Positions 16,566-26,213 of a stretch of 64,000 nucleotides of DNA are shown here, piece by piece. Numbering within the stretch: position 1 is the stretch's first letter; the number at the start of each line of letters is the position of its first letter. Source of the DNA: Acetobacteraceae bacterium (GTDB lineage: Bacteria; Pseudomonadota; Alphaproteobacteria; Acetobacterales; Acetobacteraceae); assembly GCA_031291725.1 (NCBI GenBank), contig JARLIM010000020.1, forward strand, positions 62,001 through 126,000, written 5' to 3'. The notes under the pieces were generated by a model. The model ran no database searches and had not been told where the DNA came from. It saw only the letters and a list, made by a program, of their open reading frames with translations. Position numbers and translations under genes: made by a program.

Positions 16566-18854
16566 ATGAAACTGTCCCCATCGCGCTGGCGGAGCTTGAC
16601 GTTCAAACTCGCACTGGTCGCCTGCCTCCTCGCGGCATCGGCCGGTGTCGCCACATGGAGCGTACTGGGCGCCTTCTCCCGCGCCTCGCACGGGTTGGAA
16701 CGCAGCAGTCAGAACACCGCAAGCCTGCTCACCGCCGCCCGCATCTCCATTGAGGTTGCCGCCATCGGCGATTTGGCGCGGGGTTGGTCGGCCGATCAGA
16801 AGCCGGATATCCTGACGGATATTCAAGCCAGAACAACAGCCTTGATCAAGGACATCTCCGATCTCGGCGCATCCGTCACCGACCCTGCCAGCCTCGCTTT
16901 GGCTCTGCAATGGAAGACGGCGATCAATCGCGCGCCCTCGGCGATCAGCGCCATGCAGGCCAGCTTTGCCGCGCGACAGGAACGCAATCTGACCTTGGCC
17001 GGGCTGGGCTCCACCGTGTCCACGTTGGTCGATCAAGCCAAAGCGGACGACACTTTAGCCGCCGACGACCGCGCTTTGCTTGCGGAGGTCAACGAACAGC
17101 TGCTGACAGCACGGCTGAATGTGGCGCGCTTCTCCGCCCTGGCCGACCCGGCCACCATCCCCGCCGCTGCCCGCGCGGTCGCCAATGCGCGGGAGCGGAT
17201 GCAACGCCTGGCAGGGCACGACGTTTCGGACGCGATGACCACCCTGATGAAGCAATCCGATATCGCCCTGTCGAAATATGACGCCGCCTTCCTGGCCATG
17301 CGCGATGCGGATGCTCAAGCCAAGGCATCGCTGGCCGGTATCCGCACCGTCACGCGGGAAGTGATCATGCTGGCAGGACAGTGGCGCGATGCGCAGGCGC
17401 AGTTGATCCAACAAGAATTGACGGCAACCACCGCGGAATTCACCCAGAGCCGACTGGTCAGCCTTGCCGCCACGGCGGCGGTCTTGTTGCTCTGTCTGCT
17501 GCTGTGGGGCGCGGCCACCTTCACGGTCATCATGCCGCTGCGCCGACTTGCCGCGGGCTTGCAGCATCTGGCCGAGGGCGATGATTCAGTCGATCTGCAA
17601 CCGACGCCGCGCGGCGATGAAATTGGCAGCATCACCAATGCAGCCGCTCAACTGCGCGAAACGGTCGCCCGCGCGGACAGGCTGGGCTGTATGGTGCAGG
17701 AATTGCCGATTCCGGTCATCCTGGCCGATCCGCAATCCGGCCTGATCACCTATGCCAACACGGCCACGATTGAGACCTTGCGCAGCATGGCCGATCAACT
17801 GCCGATACGGCCTGATGAGATCGTCGGCACCAACATTGACGTCTTCCATCGCAACCCATCGCATCAACGTGCCATTCTGGCCGATCCGGCGCGGCTGCCG
17901 TGGCGGGCGAAGGTTCACATGGGCAGCGAGACGATGGATCTGCGGGTCTTCGCCGTGCGCAATCGCCGTGGAGCCTATGTCGGCCCGATGCTGTGCTGGT
18001 CGCTTGTCACCCAGCAGGAGCGACTTGCCAACAATTTCGAAACCAGCGTGCTGAGTGTGGTGAACAGCCTGACCCGCTCGGCAACGGATCTGCGCGGCTC
18101 GGCAGGCTCCTTGGCCCAATCGGCCGGTGCAACGCAATTGCAGACGGCAGCCGTCACGGAGGCAGCCGAACAGGCGGCGAGCAATGTCGCAATGGTCGCC
18201 AGCGCTGCGGAGGAACTCGCATCGTCAGTGCATGAAATCGCCCGCCAAATGGAGGAAAGCGCGGCTGTGGCAGCCGATGCTACGGTACGGGCGAAAATGA
18301 CCGATGGCACGGTTGAAAGCCTATCCGCCGCCGCGGCCAAAGTGGGCGATGTGGTGCGGCTGATCGGCGACATCGCGGCACAGACCAACTTGCTCGCCCT
18401 GAACGCCACCATTGAGGCCGCTCGGGCAGGCGAACACGGCAAGGGTTTCGCTGTGGTGGCCAGCGAAGTCAAGGAACTCGCCACCCAAACCGCCCGTGCC
18501 ACCGCCGATATCGCGCAGCAAATCGACAGTATGAAATCCGCCACCGGGGAAGCCGTCACCGCCATTCGCGACATTCGCCAGACCATCGAACGCATCAGTG
18601 AAATTGCCGCCAGCATTTCCTCGGCCGTTGAGCAGCAGGGGGCTGCGACAACAGAGATTGCGCGCAATGTGCAGGAAGCCTCGCGCGGCACCTCTGAGGT
18701 GACGGTCAATATCACAGCCGTCAACCAATCCGCCAACCAAACCGGCAGCGCCGCTGCCAGCGTGCAAGACGCCTCAGCCGAACTGACCGGACAATCCGAC
18801 CAGTTGAAGCACACTATGGAGCAATTTTTAAAATCGATCCGGGAAGTCGCCTGA
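16566..18854 (+). CDS. Methyl-accepting chemotaxis protein with HAMP and PAS-like domains
   Basis: 762 residues. Order: cytoplasmic start, helix ~16-36, periplasmic helical region to ~305, second helix ~307-330, HAMP ~331-383, a PAS-like domain ~388-490 ([20 protein letters not shown]), and the MCP signalling domain to the end. The hairpin tip has [20 protein letters not shown], diagnostic of CheA/CheW binding. No C-terminal CheR/CheB pentapeptide is seen. The PAS module suggests a cytoplasmic redox or ligand input besides the periplasmic one. The ATG at 16566 gives a normal N-terminus. Confidence 0.93.
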   Translation: MKLSPSRWRSLTFKLALVACLLAASAGVATWSVLGAFSRASHGLERSSQNTASLLTAARISIEVAAIGDLARGWSADQKPDILTDIQARTTALIKDISDLGASVTDPASLALALQWKTAINRAPSAISAMQASFAARQERNLTLAGLGSTVSTLVDQAKADDTLAADDRALLAEVNEQLLTARLNVARFSALADPATIPAAARAVANARERMQRLAGHDVSDAMTTLMKQSDIALSKYDAAFLAMRDADAQAKASLAGIRTVTREVIMLAGQWRDAQAQLIQQELTATTAEFTQSRLVSLAATAAVLLLCLLLWGAATFTVIMPLRRLAAGLQHLAEGDDSVDLQPTPRGDEIGSITNAAAQLRETVARADRLGCMVQELPIPVILADPQSGLITYANTATIETLRSMADQLPIRPDEIVGTNIDVFHRNPSHQRAILADPARLPWRAKVHMGSETMDLRVFAVRNRRGAYVGPMLCWSLVTQQERLANNFETSVLSVVNSLTRSATDLRGSAGSLAQSAGATQLQTAAVTEAAEQAASNVAMVASAAEELASSVHEIARQMEESAAVAADATVRAKMTDGTVESLSAAAAKVGDVVRLIGDIAAQTNLLALNATIEAARAGEHGKGFAVVASEVKELATQTARATADIAQQIDSMKSATGEAVTAIRDIRQTIERISEIAASISSAVEQQGAATTEIARNVQEASRGTSEVTVNITAVNQSANQTGSAAASVQDASAELTGQSDQLKHTMEQFLKSIREVA

Positions 18855-18868
18855 TGCTCGGTGCCGCA

Positions 18869-20029
18869 TCAGACTTCCGGCTTGACCACGACACAATTGA
18901 TCTTGTGCCGCTCCAGCACGGTGCAGGCACTCGACGCCTCACTCGGGCCGAGCCCAACCAACTCGGCCCGCCATGCGGCCCGGCCCTCGTGTGACGTGGG
19001 GGAGACAATGATTCGCCCGGCATCCGTCCATCTATGCGCCGCCTCGGCGGCACGGCGGGCGGCGGATTCGGAGCTGAATGCCCCCACCCGAACGGCCCAA
19101 CGCGGTCCCGAACCCACAGCTGGGGGCGCTGGGGGCGCTGGCGGCGGCAGCGGCACGGCGGAGGCGTGCGAGAGCAATGCGACATTGCGCCCCTCACTGC
19201 GCGGCTCTCCGCCCGGCTCACCCATCATGGCGAAACCACGATCCAGCAGCAGCATCATGTGCCGATCACGCTCAGCGACCCGCGCCGCCCCCATCACAAC
19301 GCCAATCAGCCGAACATTACCGTGTACCGCCGAGGTGACGAGGTTGAACCCGGAGGCGGTGATGAAGCCGGTTTTGAGACCGTCCGCACCAGGATAGCTC
19401 TCCAGCAAATGGTCGTGATTGGTAAAAACCCGACCATGAAAGCGAAAGCTCGGCGTAGAGAAATAGTGATACTCCGCTGGGAAATCTGACAGCAGATGTG
19501 CCGCCAAACGGGAGAGATCCCGCGCGGTGGTGGTCTGTTCAAGGTTGGGCAGCCCGGAGGCGTTGCGAAAGATGGTGTGCTCCATGCCGAGCGCATGGGC
19601 ACGCTGGGTCATCAATGCGGCGAATGCCGGTTCGCTGCCACCCAGAAATTCGCCCAACGCGGCCGCCGCATCATTGGCCGATTGCGTCACCAGTCCAAAA
19701 ATCGCCTGCTCAACCGTCATCTTGGTGCCAGGAACCAGGCCAAGTTTGGAAGGGCTCATCTCCGCTGCATGCTGACTGACCGGGACCAGCGTATCCGGCG
19801 TGATCCGTTTTTCACGCAGGGCCTCGAAGGTGAGGTACAGCGTCATCATCTTGGTCAAACTGGCCGGATAACGTGGCTCATCGGCATTCACCGATGAAAG
19901 CTCCCGCCCGGATGCGGCATCGATGATAATCGAACTGTAGCGCTCAGAACCGATCTGCGCCCAGGCAGGCGCGCCCGACAGCAGCACGGCCAGCAGGCAC
20001 CCACACAGCACCACCTTCGTCTGCGGCAT
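18869..20029 (-). CDS. Serine-type D-alanyl-D-alanine carboxypeptidase with C-terminal SPOR-like domain
   Basis: 386 residues from the ATG at 20029, which gives a normal signal peptide ending PAWAQ. The peptidase S11 domain has the SxxK motif in PASLTKMM, SAN (SxN) in TQSANDAAAAL and KTG in DGLKTGFI. After a Pro-rich linker the last ~75 residues (WAVRVGAFSSESAARRAA) resemble a SPOR peptidoglycan-binding domain. It trims the terminal D-Ala from cell-wall peptides, perhaps at the septum. Upstream ATGs at 20098/20101 would lengthen the signal peptide by ~24 residues. Confidence 0.9.
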   Translation of the reverse strand: MPQTKVVLCGCLLAVLLSGAPAWAQIGSERYSSIIIDAASGRELSSVNADEPRYPASLTKMMTLYLTFEALREKRITPDTLVPVSQHAAEMSPSKLGLVPGTKMTVEQAIFGLVTQSANDAAAALGEFLGGSEPAFAALMTQRAHALGMEHTIFRNASGLPNLEQTTTARDLSRLAAHLLSDFPAEYHYFSTPSFRFHGRVFTNHDHLLESYPGADGLKTGFITASGFNLVTSAVHGNVRLIGVVMGAARVAERDRHMMLLLDRGFAMMGEPGGEPRSEGRNVALLSHASAVPLPPPAPPAPPAVGSGPRWAVRVGAFSSESAARRAAEAAHRWTDAGRIIVSPTSHEGRAAWRAELVGLGPSEASSACTVLERHKINCVVVKPEV

Positions 20030-20212
20030 GCGCAAACCAAGGTTTCCAGCCCGCTCCATGGCACAGCGCACCAGCAGCACCGCTCGCTTCAATTCCATCA
20101 TGCGCAAAAACCTAGAGATCGGTATCGTGGTCTGTCCAGACGCCGCAATCGGGATGTAGACGATTCAACGTGTTAACCACCCGAAACGGACTGATATATC
20201 AGCCATTTAACA

Positions 20213-20235
20213 TTTTTTGTGCAGCGCACAAAAAA
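20213..20235. promoter_or_regulatory. Perfect 10-bp inverted repeat in the phasin upstream region
   Basis: TTTTTTGTGC (20213-20222) and GCACAAAAAA (20226-20235) flank the trinucleotide AGC. Neither flanking gene ends here (they diverge), so a role as a gene-end terminator is unlikely. It is a candidate operator or a 5' leader stem for the phasin gene. Confidence 0.55.
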
Positions 20236-20274
20236 CACTTGCTTCTGGAATGAGTGCGGCATAAAAGGATCATG

Positions 20275-20288
20275 TTGCAACGCAGCAA
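20275..20288. promoter_or_regulatory. Candidate PhaR-type operator upstream of phasin
   Basis: TTGCAACGCAGCAA has inverted TTGC/GCAA ends. PhaR repressors of phasin genes recognise TGC/GCA-rich dyads. It lies 80 bases before the phasin ATG. Assigned by resemblance only. Confidence 0.4.
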
Positions 20289-20367
20289 ATTGCGAACGTC
20301 GCGCCACCAGGATCAGCCTCGCAGAACATCGCGAGGGCCACCACGGTGGAACTGAAGGAGTGGTAGC

Positions 20368-20964
20368 ATGGCTGTCAAAAAAAGTACAGCTACGACGGTC
20401 AAAGCTGAGACGGTCGTAGCCACCCAAGCGGCTCCGGTCGCTGTGGCTCCAGTCGAAGTGAAGACCGGCGCAGCTGAAGTCAAAGCAACTGTGGCCAGCA
20501 GCCCGGTTGTTGAGAAGCTGCAAGAGACTGTTGCGGACGTGCAGAAAAGCGTGTCCGAGATCGTATCCAAACTGACAAAAACTCAAACCGAGGTATCTAC
20601 GAACATGGACAAGGTTATCAAAGGCGCTGAAGAATTCGTGGCTTTCGGCCAGGCCAATGTCGAAGCTTTCATGAAGTCCAGCCAGATCCTGGCCTCCGGC
20701 CTGCAGGACCTCGGCAAGCACGTCGCCGCCACCGCCCAGGCGCAGTATGACGAAGCCGTTGCCAACGCCAAGGCGCTGACCTCGGTGAAGTCGGTCAAGG
20801 AAGCTTTCGACCTGCAGACCTCGCTGGCCAAGGCTGGCTTCGAGAAGGCGCTGGCCGAGACCGGCAAGCTGACCGATGCGTCGGTGAAGCTGGCCGAGCA
20901 GGTGTCGGCTCCGATCGCCGCACGCGTGACGGTTGCGGTTGAGAAGTTCGGCAAGGCCGCCTAA
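20368..20964 (+). CDS. Phasin family protein (polyhydroxyalkanoate granule-associated)
   Basis: 198 residues, Ala/Val/Lys-rich and almost entirely helical. The first ~60 residues are a low-complexity Ala/Val/Lys segment. Residues ~75-190 contain the phasin_2-type block EEFVAFGQANVEAFMKSSQI with LQDLGKHVAATAQAQYDEAV. Phasins coat intracellular polyester granules. No phaC/phaR is in the window. The GGAG site six to ten bases before the ATG is strong, and a powerful terminator follows, consistent with an abundant monocistronic mRNA. Confidence 0.9.
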   Translation: MAVKKSTATTVKAETVVATQAAPVAVAPVEVKTGAAEVKATVASSPVVEKLQETVADVQKSVSEIVSKLTKTQTEVSTNMDKVIKGAEEFVAFGQANVEAFMKSSQILASGLQDLGKHVAATAQAQYDEAVANAKALTSVKSVKEAFDLQTSLAKAGFEKALAETGKLTDASVKLAEQVSAPIAARVTVAVEKFGKAA

Positions 20965-20988
20965 TTCGGCCCCTGCCCTTCGATGATG

Positions 20989-21017
20989 ACGGCCCGAGGT
21001 TCGCCTCGGGCCGTTTT
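20989..21017 (+). terminator. Rho-independent terminator of the phasin gene
   Basis: ACGGCCCGAGG (20989-20999) and CCTCGGGCCGT (21004-21014) are perfect 11-bp arms with a TTCG tetraloop, followed by TTT. Confidence 0.95.
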
Positions 21018-21176
21018 CGTTTGCGCCAGCATGCTGTATACTGATCAAGACGCTTTTCCGCAGGCCACGTCTTTTGATATTCTCGTCAATATCGGGCCAC
21101 CCTCTCGACAAGTGGCCGACGACGTCCCATTTGCCTGCGAACCCGGGGTCTGTCCCGGAATAACTGGTTGTCTTAG

Positions 21177-21584
21177 ATGCAAGAGTTGTCTCCGCCGCGC
21201 ACATACCCAGCGAAAACCGCCCCCATCGCCGTGTGCGACGCCGTGGCGGTGCGTCGCGATTCGGACAATGGCAATGACCGGGACAACACGCCCGATATCG
21301 GCGTCGTCACCAAGGCCCGCACCCGCACCCGCAAGCCTGCGATGTATAAAGTGCTGATGTTGAACGATGATTACACGCCGATGGAATTCGTCGTGCATGT
21401 CCTCGAACGCTTCTTCAACAAATCCCGCGAGGAATCGACGCGCATCATGCTGCATGTCCATCGCCGAGGCGTGGGCGTGTGCGGCGTATTCACCTATGAA
21501 GTCGCCGAGACGAAGGTGACGCAGGTGATGGATCTGGCGCGCCAGAATCAGCATCCGCTGCAATGCACGATCGAAAAAGACTAA
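21177..21584 (+). CDS. clpS: ATP-dependent Clp protease adaptor ClpS
   Basis: 135 residues. The core from ~residue 56 matches Clp[25 protein letters not shown] and [22 protein letters not shown]. ClpS delivers N-degron substrates to ClpA. The ~50-residue N-terminal part is Arg/Thr/Asp-rich and unstructured, as in alphaproteobacterial ClpS, but longer than usual; a start a few codons downstream cannot be excluded. No clpA lies within the window. Bases 20965-21176 upstream hold only the phasin terminator. Confidence 0.93.
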   Translation: MQELSPPRTYPAKTAPIAVCDAVAVRRDSDNGNDRDNTPDIGVVTKARTRTRKPAMYKVLMLNDDYTPMEFVVHVLERFFNKSREESTRIMLHVHRRGVGVCGVFTYEVAETKVTQVMDLARQNQHPLQCTIEKD

Positions 21585-21626
21585 TCGATCCAAAGGGCAG
21601 GTATAAACCCACGCACTGATGTCGCC

Positions 21627-23165
21627 TCAGTTGGACGTGCGCAGATTGACGTCTGGCAGCCCGATGGTGGCGACGAACGCCAGCGCCGACATCATCGCAC
21701 AGCCTGCGAAGGCGACGTGAAATGCCGTCATCAGCGCGTCGTGAGCGCCAGCCAGCAGCACTGGGTCTAGCGCCATCTTGGTGGTTTCGGCGTTGCGCAG
21801 CATGCCCAGATCGACCTTTCCGGCCAACCCAGCATGCGCAATGCTGGCCGCGAATTGCCCGGCCAGCAATACGCCGGTGATCGTGCTGCCCACTGCGCCC
21901 CCCATGTTGCGCAGGAACAGGAACGCCCCCGTCGCCGCTCCCACATCGTGGCGTTGCGCGGAATTCTGCACACTGACCAGGGTGCAGGGCTGCACCAGCC
22001 CGATGCCCACACCGATGATGAACTGCACGATCATCAGCCACATTAAGCTGACCGATGTGCCCATCACCGCGAACAGCGAGCAGGCCAGCACGGTGACCAC
22101 CAGCCCGGTTTGCAACAGCCGCTTCAACTTGCCCAATCGCCGCCCCAACTGCCCGCCGGAGAACGCACCCACGCAGGTTGCCGCCAGAAACGGTACGATC
22201 AGCGTGCCAGACAACGAGGCATCGGCATCGCGCGTCAGTTGGAACAGCAACGGCAACAGGAAGGTGATGCCAAACATCGCGCCGGTGTTGAGCATCGCGA
22301 TCAACACGCCACGGCGGAAGACGATATTGGCGAACAGACGCGGTGGCATCAGCGGCTCGATCGCGCGGCGCTCCTGCCAGATCAGAGCGGCCAGCACCAT
22401 CACGGCGACAAAGCCCAGACCCAAGATTTCAGGCGATTGCCAAGCGTAATCCGAACCGCCCCAGCTCAGCACCAACAGGCTTGCCGTGGTGCAAATGGCC
22501 AGTAAAGCAGCACCCGGATGATCAATCCGCGTCTCGCGCCGCTGCACCTTCAGCATCGCCAAGGCACGGCTGGACAGCAAGAAGGCCCCAATGCCGATGG
22601 GCAGATTGGCCCAGAAAATCCAACGCCAGGAGGCCGCATCCGTCACCCAGCCGCCGATGATCGGCCCGGCGATGCTCGCCACCGCCCAGGCACCGGCCAT
22701 GTAACCCTGATACCGCCCACGCTCACGCGGCGAGACCACATCGGCAATCGCCGCCTGAGACATCGCCATCAGCCCGGCCCCGCCCACCCCCTGCAACGCA
22801 CGGGCGAGGATCAACTGCACCAAGCTCTGCGCCAGGCCGCACAGGACCGAGGCAAAGACGAACAGCACGATGGCCGGCAGCAGCAAAGCGCGCCTGCCGT
22901 AGATGTCCGACAATTTGCCATAGATCGGGGTGGCGATGGTGGAGGTGAGCAGATAGGCCGTCACGATCCAAGCCAGATGCCCGAAGCCATGCAGATCGGC
23001 GGCAATCGCGGGCACTGCCGGGATCACCACGGTCTGATCGATGGCAGCCAGGAAGATGCACAGCAGAATGCCGGAAATCACCCGGCGGATCTGCTCATGC
23101 GTGAAGACGACCTGTTGTGGAGCGGCGGGATCGTCTCTCAGATGGGGAATGTCGGGGGCGTCCAT
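21627..23165 (-). CDS. MFS multidrug exporter, DHA2 (14-helix) family
   Basis: 512 residues with 14 predicted helices. Motif A is present as GKLSDIYGRRALLL and motif C-like GPIIGGWVTDAASWRWIFWANLPIG, both typical of EmrB/QacA-type drug:H+ antiporters. It is a single gene without an EmrA-type adaptor, so it is probably an inner-membrane exporter working alone. Substrate unknown. It is convergent with clpS. Confidence 0.9.
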   Translation of the reverse strand: MDAPDIPHLRDDPAAPQQVVFTHEQIRRVISGILLCIFLAAIDQTVVIPAVPAIAADLHGFGHLAWIVTAYLLTSTIATPIYGKLSDIYGRRALLLPAIVLFVFASVLCGLAQSLVQLILARALQGVGGAGLMAMSQAAIADVVSPRERGRYQGYMAGAWAVASIAGPIIGGWVTDAASWRWIFWANLPIGIGAFLLSSRALAMLKVQRRETRIDHPGAALLAICTTASLLVLSWGGSDYAWQSPEILGLGFVAVMVLAALIWQERRAIEPLMPPRLFANIVFRRGVLIAMLNTGAMFGITFLLPLLFQLTRDADASLSGTLIVPFLAATCVGAFSGGQLGRRLGKLKRLLQTGLVVTVLACSLFAVMGTSVSLMWLMIVQFIIGVGIGLVQPCTLVSVQNSAQRHDVGAATGAFLFLRNMGGAVGSTITGVLLAGQFAASIAHAGLAGKVDLGMLRNAETTKMALDPVLLAGAHDALMTAFHVAFAGCAMMSALAFVATIGLPDVNLRTSN

Positions 23166-23278
23166 GCGTCCTGCTGATGCTTCGGGGGCAAACGAAACTC
23201 GCTTTAATTATGGCACGCGATGGCCCTGCGACACCGACAGCAAACGCATGGCGCAATCCCGCAAACGCGGTCCGCCGT

Positions 23279-23917
23279 TCAGCCAGATGTCGCGAGCAAT
23301 CCGCTCACCCCCGCATGCAAGGCCACGGCGGCAAAGCCCAGGAACAGCACGCCGGAGGCGCGGGTGATTGCCAGATCATGCCGCAGATAGAACCGCCGCA
23401 CCGCGCCCGCGCCGCCGAAGCTGACCAGGATCGCATCCGCCAGGATGAACCCGGCGGCGGCAGCGGTGAGCAGCGGCGGCACGGCCAGCCAGTCAAGCCC
23501 CTGCTGTCCGGCCAGCAGGGCGGTGAAGGTGGCCAGCGCCACCGGGTAGGCTTTCGGATTGGTGAGGCCGAAGGTAATGCCGCGCAGCAACGGTTTTTCC
23601 ACCACCGGCAACCCGCTTGCACCATCCCGCCGCTTGGAAAGTGCCGCCCTGAGGCCAAGCCTGCCGAGATAGAGGCCGCAAAAGACGCCGAGCAGATCGA
23701 ACACCAGCGACCCGATCTGCCGCACGCCGACAATCGCCGCCAGCGCCAATGCCGCCCAGACCAGATCTCCGGCAAAATGCCCGGCGAGGAATTTCGCCCC
23801 CGCGCCACGCCCTTGCGCCGCACCGATGCCGAGCAGCGCCAAAAATCCTGGCCCCGGCGTGAGCGTGTAGGCCATCCCGGCCATCGCCGCCCCCACCAGG
23901 GCCGAGCCCGCGATCAT
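23279..23917 (-). CDS. LysE/RhtB-family amino-acid exporter
   Basis: 212 residues from the ATG at 23917, two bases after the msrB stop. Six predicted helices; the N-terminal MAYTLTPGPGFLALLGIGAAQGR matches the LysE family TPGP motif, and TFGLTNPKAYPVALATFTALL matches the second conserved block (NPKA). These proteins export amino acids or related metabolites. Tight spacing suggests co-transcription with msrB. Confidence 0.85.
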   Translation of the reverse strand: MIAGSALVGAAMAGMAYTLTPGPGFLALLGIGAAQGRGAGAKFLAGHFAGDLVWAALALAAIVGVRQIGSLVFDLLGVFCGLYLGRLGLRAALSKRRDGASGLPVVEKPLLRGITFGLTNPKAYPVALATFTALLAGQQGLDWLAVPPLLTAAAAGFILADAILVSFGGAGAVRRFYLRHDLAITRASGVLFLGFAAVALHAGVSGLLATSG

Positions 23918-23918
23918 C

Positions 23919-24338
23919 TCAGCCTGCGTCCGGCTCGAATGCCAGCGCCACGCCATTCATGCAGAACCGCTCACCGGTCGGTTGCGGGCCGTCGGGGAAG
24001 ACATGGCCAAGATGGCCGTGGCAGCGGGCGCAGAGAATTTCGGTGCGCACCATGAAATGACTGCGATCCACCTTGGCCTCCACCGCGTCATCCAGGGCGG
24101 CATAGAAACTCGGCCAGCCGCAGCCGCTGTCGAATTTGGTGTCGGAGTCGAACAGCGTCTGCCCGCATCCGGCGCAGGCATAACGCCCGCGCCGTTTTTC
24201 ACCATTCAGCGGCGAGGTGCCCGCCCGCTCGGTGCCATGCTGGCGCAGCACCCGAAATGCCTCGGGCGAGAGCCGTTTGCGCCATTCATCGTCAGACAGC
24301 AAAGCGGGGTCAGACAGCAAAGCGGGGTCGTCGGTCAT
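23919..24338 (-). CDS. msrB: Peptide methionine-(R)-S-oxide reductase MsrB
   Basis: 139 residues from the ATG at 24338 (a TTG at 24347 is an alternative). Two zinc CxxC pairs (CAGC and CARC) and the catalytic region [13 protein letters not shown] place it firmly in MsrB; the resolving segment [12 protein letters not shown] is intact. It repairs oxidised methionine. The N-terminus carries an in-frame 18-base tandem duplication giving PALLSD twice. It heads a two-gene unit with the LysE-type exporter. Confidence 0.95.
   Translation of the reverse strand: MTDDPALLSDPALLSDDEWRKRLSPEAFRVLRQHGTERAGTSPLNGEKRRGRYACAGCGQTLFDSDTKFDSGCGWPSFYAALDDAVEAKVDRSHFMVRTEILCARCHGHLGHVFPDGPQPTGERFCMNGVALAFEPDAG
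24291..24326. repeat. 18-base perfect tandem duplication in msrB
   Basis: Two identical 18-base units (24291-24308 and 24309-24326) lie head to tail, with 3 further matching bases. They encode a repeated six-residue unit (PALLSD) before the MsrB fold, so the frame is kept. Confidence 0.9.
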
Positions 24339-24359
24339 GGTGTTCAATGTCCTGGCAGA

Positions 24360-25367
24360 TCAGTTCCCCGGCAAATCATAGGCTTCGGCGAAGAAGAAAT
24401 CCTTCCAACTCGTCGGGCGGGTTTTCATCACATGGGTGTCGACCATATGCAACGCGGTGGCCATCGTGCCGACGGGGACGGAATTATAGAGCATGCCCGG
24501 CTCTTGGATGATCTTCACCAACTCATCGATGGGCGTCTTGTCGCCGGACAGTTCGGCATACATCGCGCAGGCCTCCCGCGGATGGTCGCGGATGAAATCT
24601 TCCGCCTCGGCGGCGGCCTTGTAGAACGCGGCGACCACTTTGGGGTTGCTGTCGTGAAATTTGGTCGTGCCGAAATAGATGGCGTTGGAAACCGGCCCGC
24701 CCATGATCTCGGTGGAGGTGATCACCACATGCGCCCCCGGCAACCGCGCTTCCATCTGTTGATAGGGCGGGGCTGAGAAATGCCCATCCAGACTGCCGCT
24801 ATGGGTCATCAACGCAGCCACGGCGTCGGGATGGCCGAGCGTGGTGGTGTATTGGTCGAGCTGCGCGTAATTCGCATCGCCAAACAGCTTTCGTGCGGCG
24901 ATTTGCAGCAAAATGGCTTGGCTGGAGATCTTCACCGTCGGCACTGCGATCTTGTCGCCTTCCGCCAGATCTTTCAGCGTTTTGACCTTCGGATTGGTGG
25001 TGATCAGCCATAGCGGCGTGGCGGAAGACTGGGCATACCCCTTCACGCCGCCCTTGGTGCGATCCCACAATAGCAGCATGTTCGACACGCCGGAGGTGAT
25101 GATGTCGATATTGCCCGACAACAGCGCATCAATCGCTGCCCCACCGCCGCCGAAGATCGAATAACTCGCCTTCAATTCCGGCAGCCCCGCCGATGCACCG
25201 GCCTTTTCGACCAGCTTCTCGTGCCGCATGACGATCACGGGCAGATAAATAATGCTCGGCTGATAGGTGATGCGCAGATCGCTCACCTCCGCACGCGCAG
25301 GCGTTGGCGGCAAAATGAAGGAGAAAGCCAGCAAGGCCGCGGCTATCCCAGTGTGCAGGACACGCAT
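24360..25367 (-). CDS. ABC-transporter substrate-binding protein, NitT/TauT (SsuA/THI5-like) family
   Basis: 335 residues with a signal peptide ending PTPARA. The body has LRITYQPSIIYLPVIVMRHEKL and FGGGGAAIDALLSGNIDIITSG, typical of nitrate/sulfonate/taurine/thiamine-precursor binding proteins. It diverges from the matching ATPase and permease genes (25466-27092), with which it should form one importer. The ligand cannot be told from sequence; hydrophobic and aromatic substrates also occur in this family. Confidence 0.88.
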   Translation of the reverse strand: MRVLHTGIAAALLAFSFILPPTPARAEVSDLRITYQPSIIYLPVIVMRHEKLVEKAGASAGLPELKASYSIFGGGGAAIDALLSGNIDIITSGVSNMLLLWDRTKGGVKGYAQSSATPLWLITTNPKVKTLKDLAEGDKIAVPTVKISSQAILLQIAARKLFGDANYAQLDQYTTTLGHPDAVAALMTHSGSLDGHFSAPPYQQMEARLPGAHVVITSTEIMGGPVSNAIYFGTTKFHDSNPKVVAAFYKAAAEAEDFIRDHPREACAMYAELSGDKTPIDELVKIIQEPGMLYNSVPVGTMATALHMVDTHVMKTRPTSWKDFFFAEAYDLPGN

Positions 25368-25465
25368 CGTCGTTACCCCCGTTTTTTTCGGAGCCTAACC
25401 TTGCCGCTCCGGGTGGACAAGACGGCGCTTCTGCTTGAAGACTGGCTGCAAAGGGGTTGGGAATA

Positions 25466-26203
25466 ATGACCGAGAAACTGCTCGACGTTCGCGGCGTCAC
25501 GCTGCAATACCGAACGACGGAACACGTCGTCACCGCCACGCATCGCGTGAGTTTTTCAATCTATCCGGGCGACCGTTTTATCCTGCTCGGGCCGTCGGGC
25601 TGCGGCAAATCCTCGCTGCTCAAGGCGGTCGGCGGCTATCTCGCCCCGCTTGAAGGCGAGATCACGCTGAAAGGCAAACGCATCGCCGGCCCCGGCCCGG
25701 ATCGCATGATGGTGTTTCAGGAATTCGACCAATTGCTGCCCTGGAAGACGGTGACGGAGAACGTGGTCTTCCCGTTGCTCGCCACAAGCAGGCTCGGCCG
25801 CAAGGAGGCTTTCGAGAAGGCGCTGCACTATATCGATAAGGTGGGGCTGACACGGGCAAAGGATTCCTATCCGCACACCCTCTCCGGCGGCATGAAACAG
25901 CGCGTGGCGATCGCGCGCGGGATGGCGATGGAGCCGGAAATCCTGCTGATGGACGAACCCTTCGCGGCCCTGGACGCACTCACCCGCCGCACCATGCAAG
26001 ACGAATTGCTGCGGCTGTGGGATGACACCAAATTCACCGTGTTGTTCGTCACCCACTCGATCAACGAGGCGATTCGCGTTGGCAACCGCATCCTGCTGCT
26101 CTCTCCGCATCCCGGCCAAGTGCGTGCCGAGTTGAATTCGACTGACGACGTCTCACGCATCGGTGCGCTTGAGACGGAAATCCACGATCTGCTGTTCGCG
26201 TGA
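25466..26203 (+). CDS. ABC-transporter ATP-binding protein, NitT/TauT (SsuB/TauB) family
   Basis: 245 residues from the ATG at 25466. Walker A is GPSGCGKSS, the signature LSGGMKQRVAIARG and Walker B LLMDEPFAALD, followed by the switch His in FVTHSINEA. It is the energising subunit of the importer whose permease gene follows after 10 bases and whose binding protein is divergent. Confidence 0.95.
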   Translation: MTEKLLDVRGVTLQYRTTEHVVTATHRVSFSIYPGDRFILLGPSGCGKSSLLKAVGGYLAPLEGEITLKGKRIAGPGPDRMMVFQEFDQLLPWKTVTENVVFPLLATSRLGRKEAFEKALHYIDKVGLTRAKDSYPHTLSGGMKQRVAIARGMAMEPEILLMDEPFAALDALTRRTMQDELLRLWDDTKFTVLFVTHSINEAIRVGNRILLLSPHPGQVRAELNSTDDVSRIGALETEIHDLLFA

Positions 26204-26213
26204 AGGACCGGAT

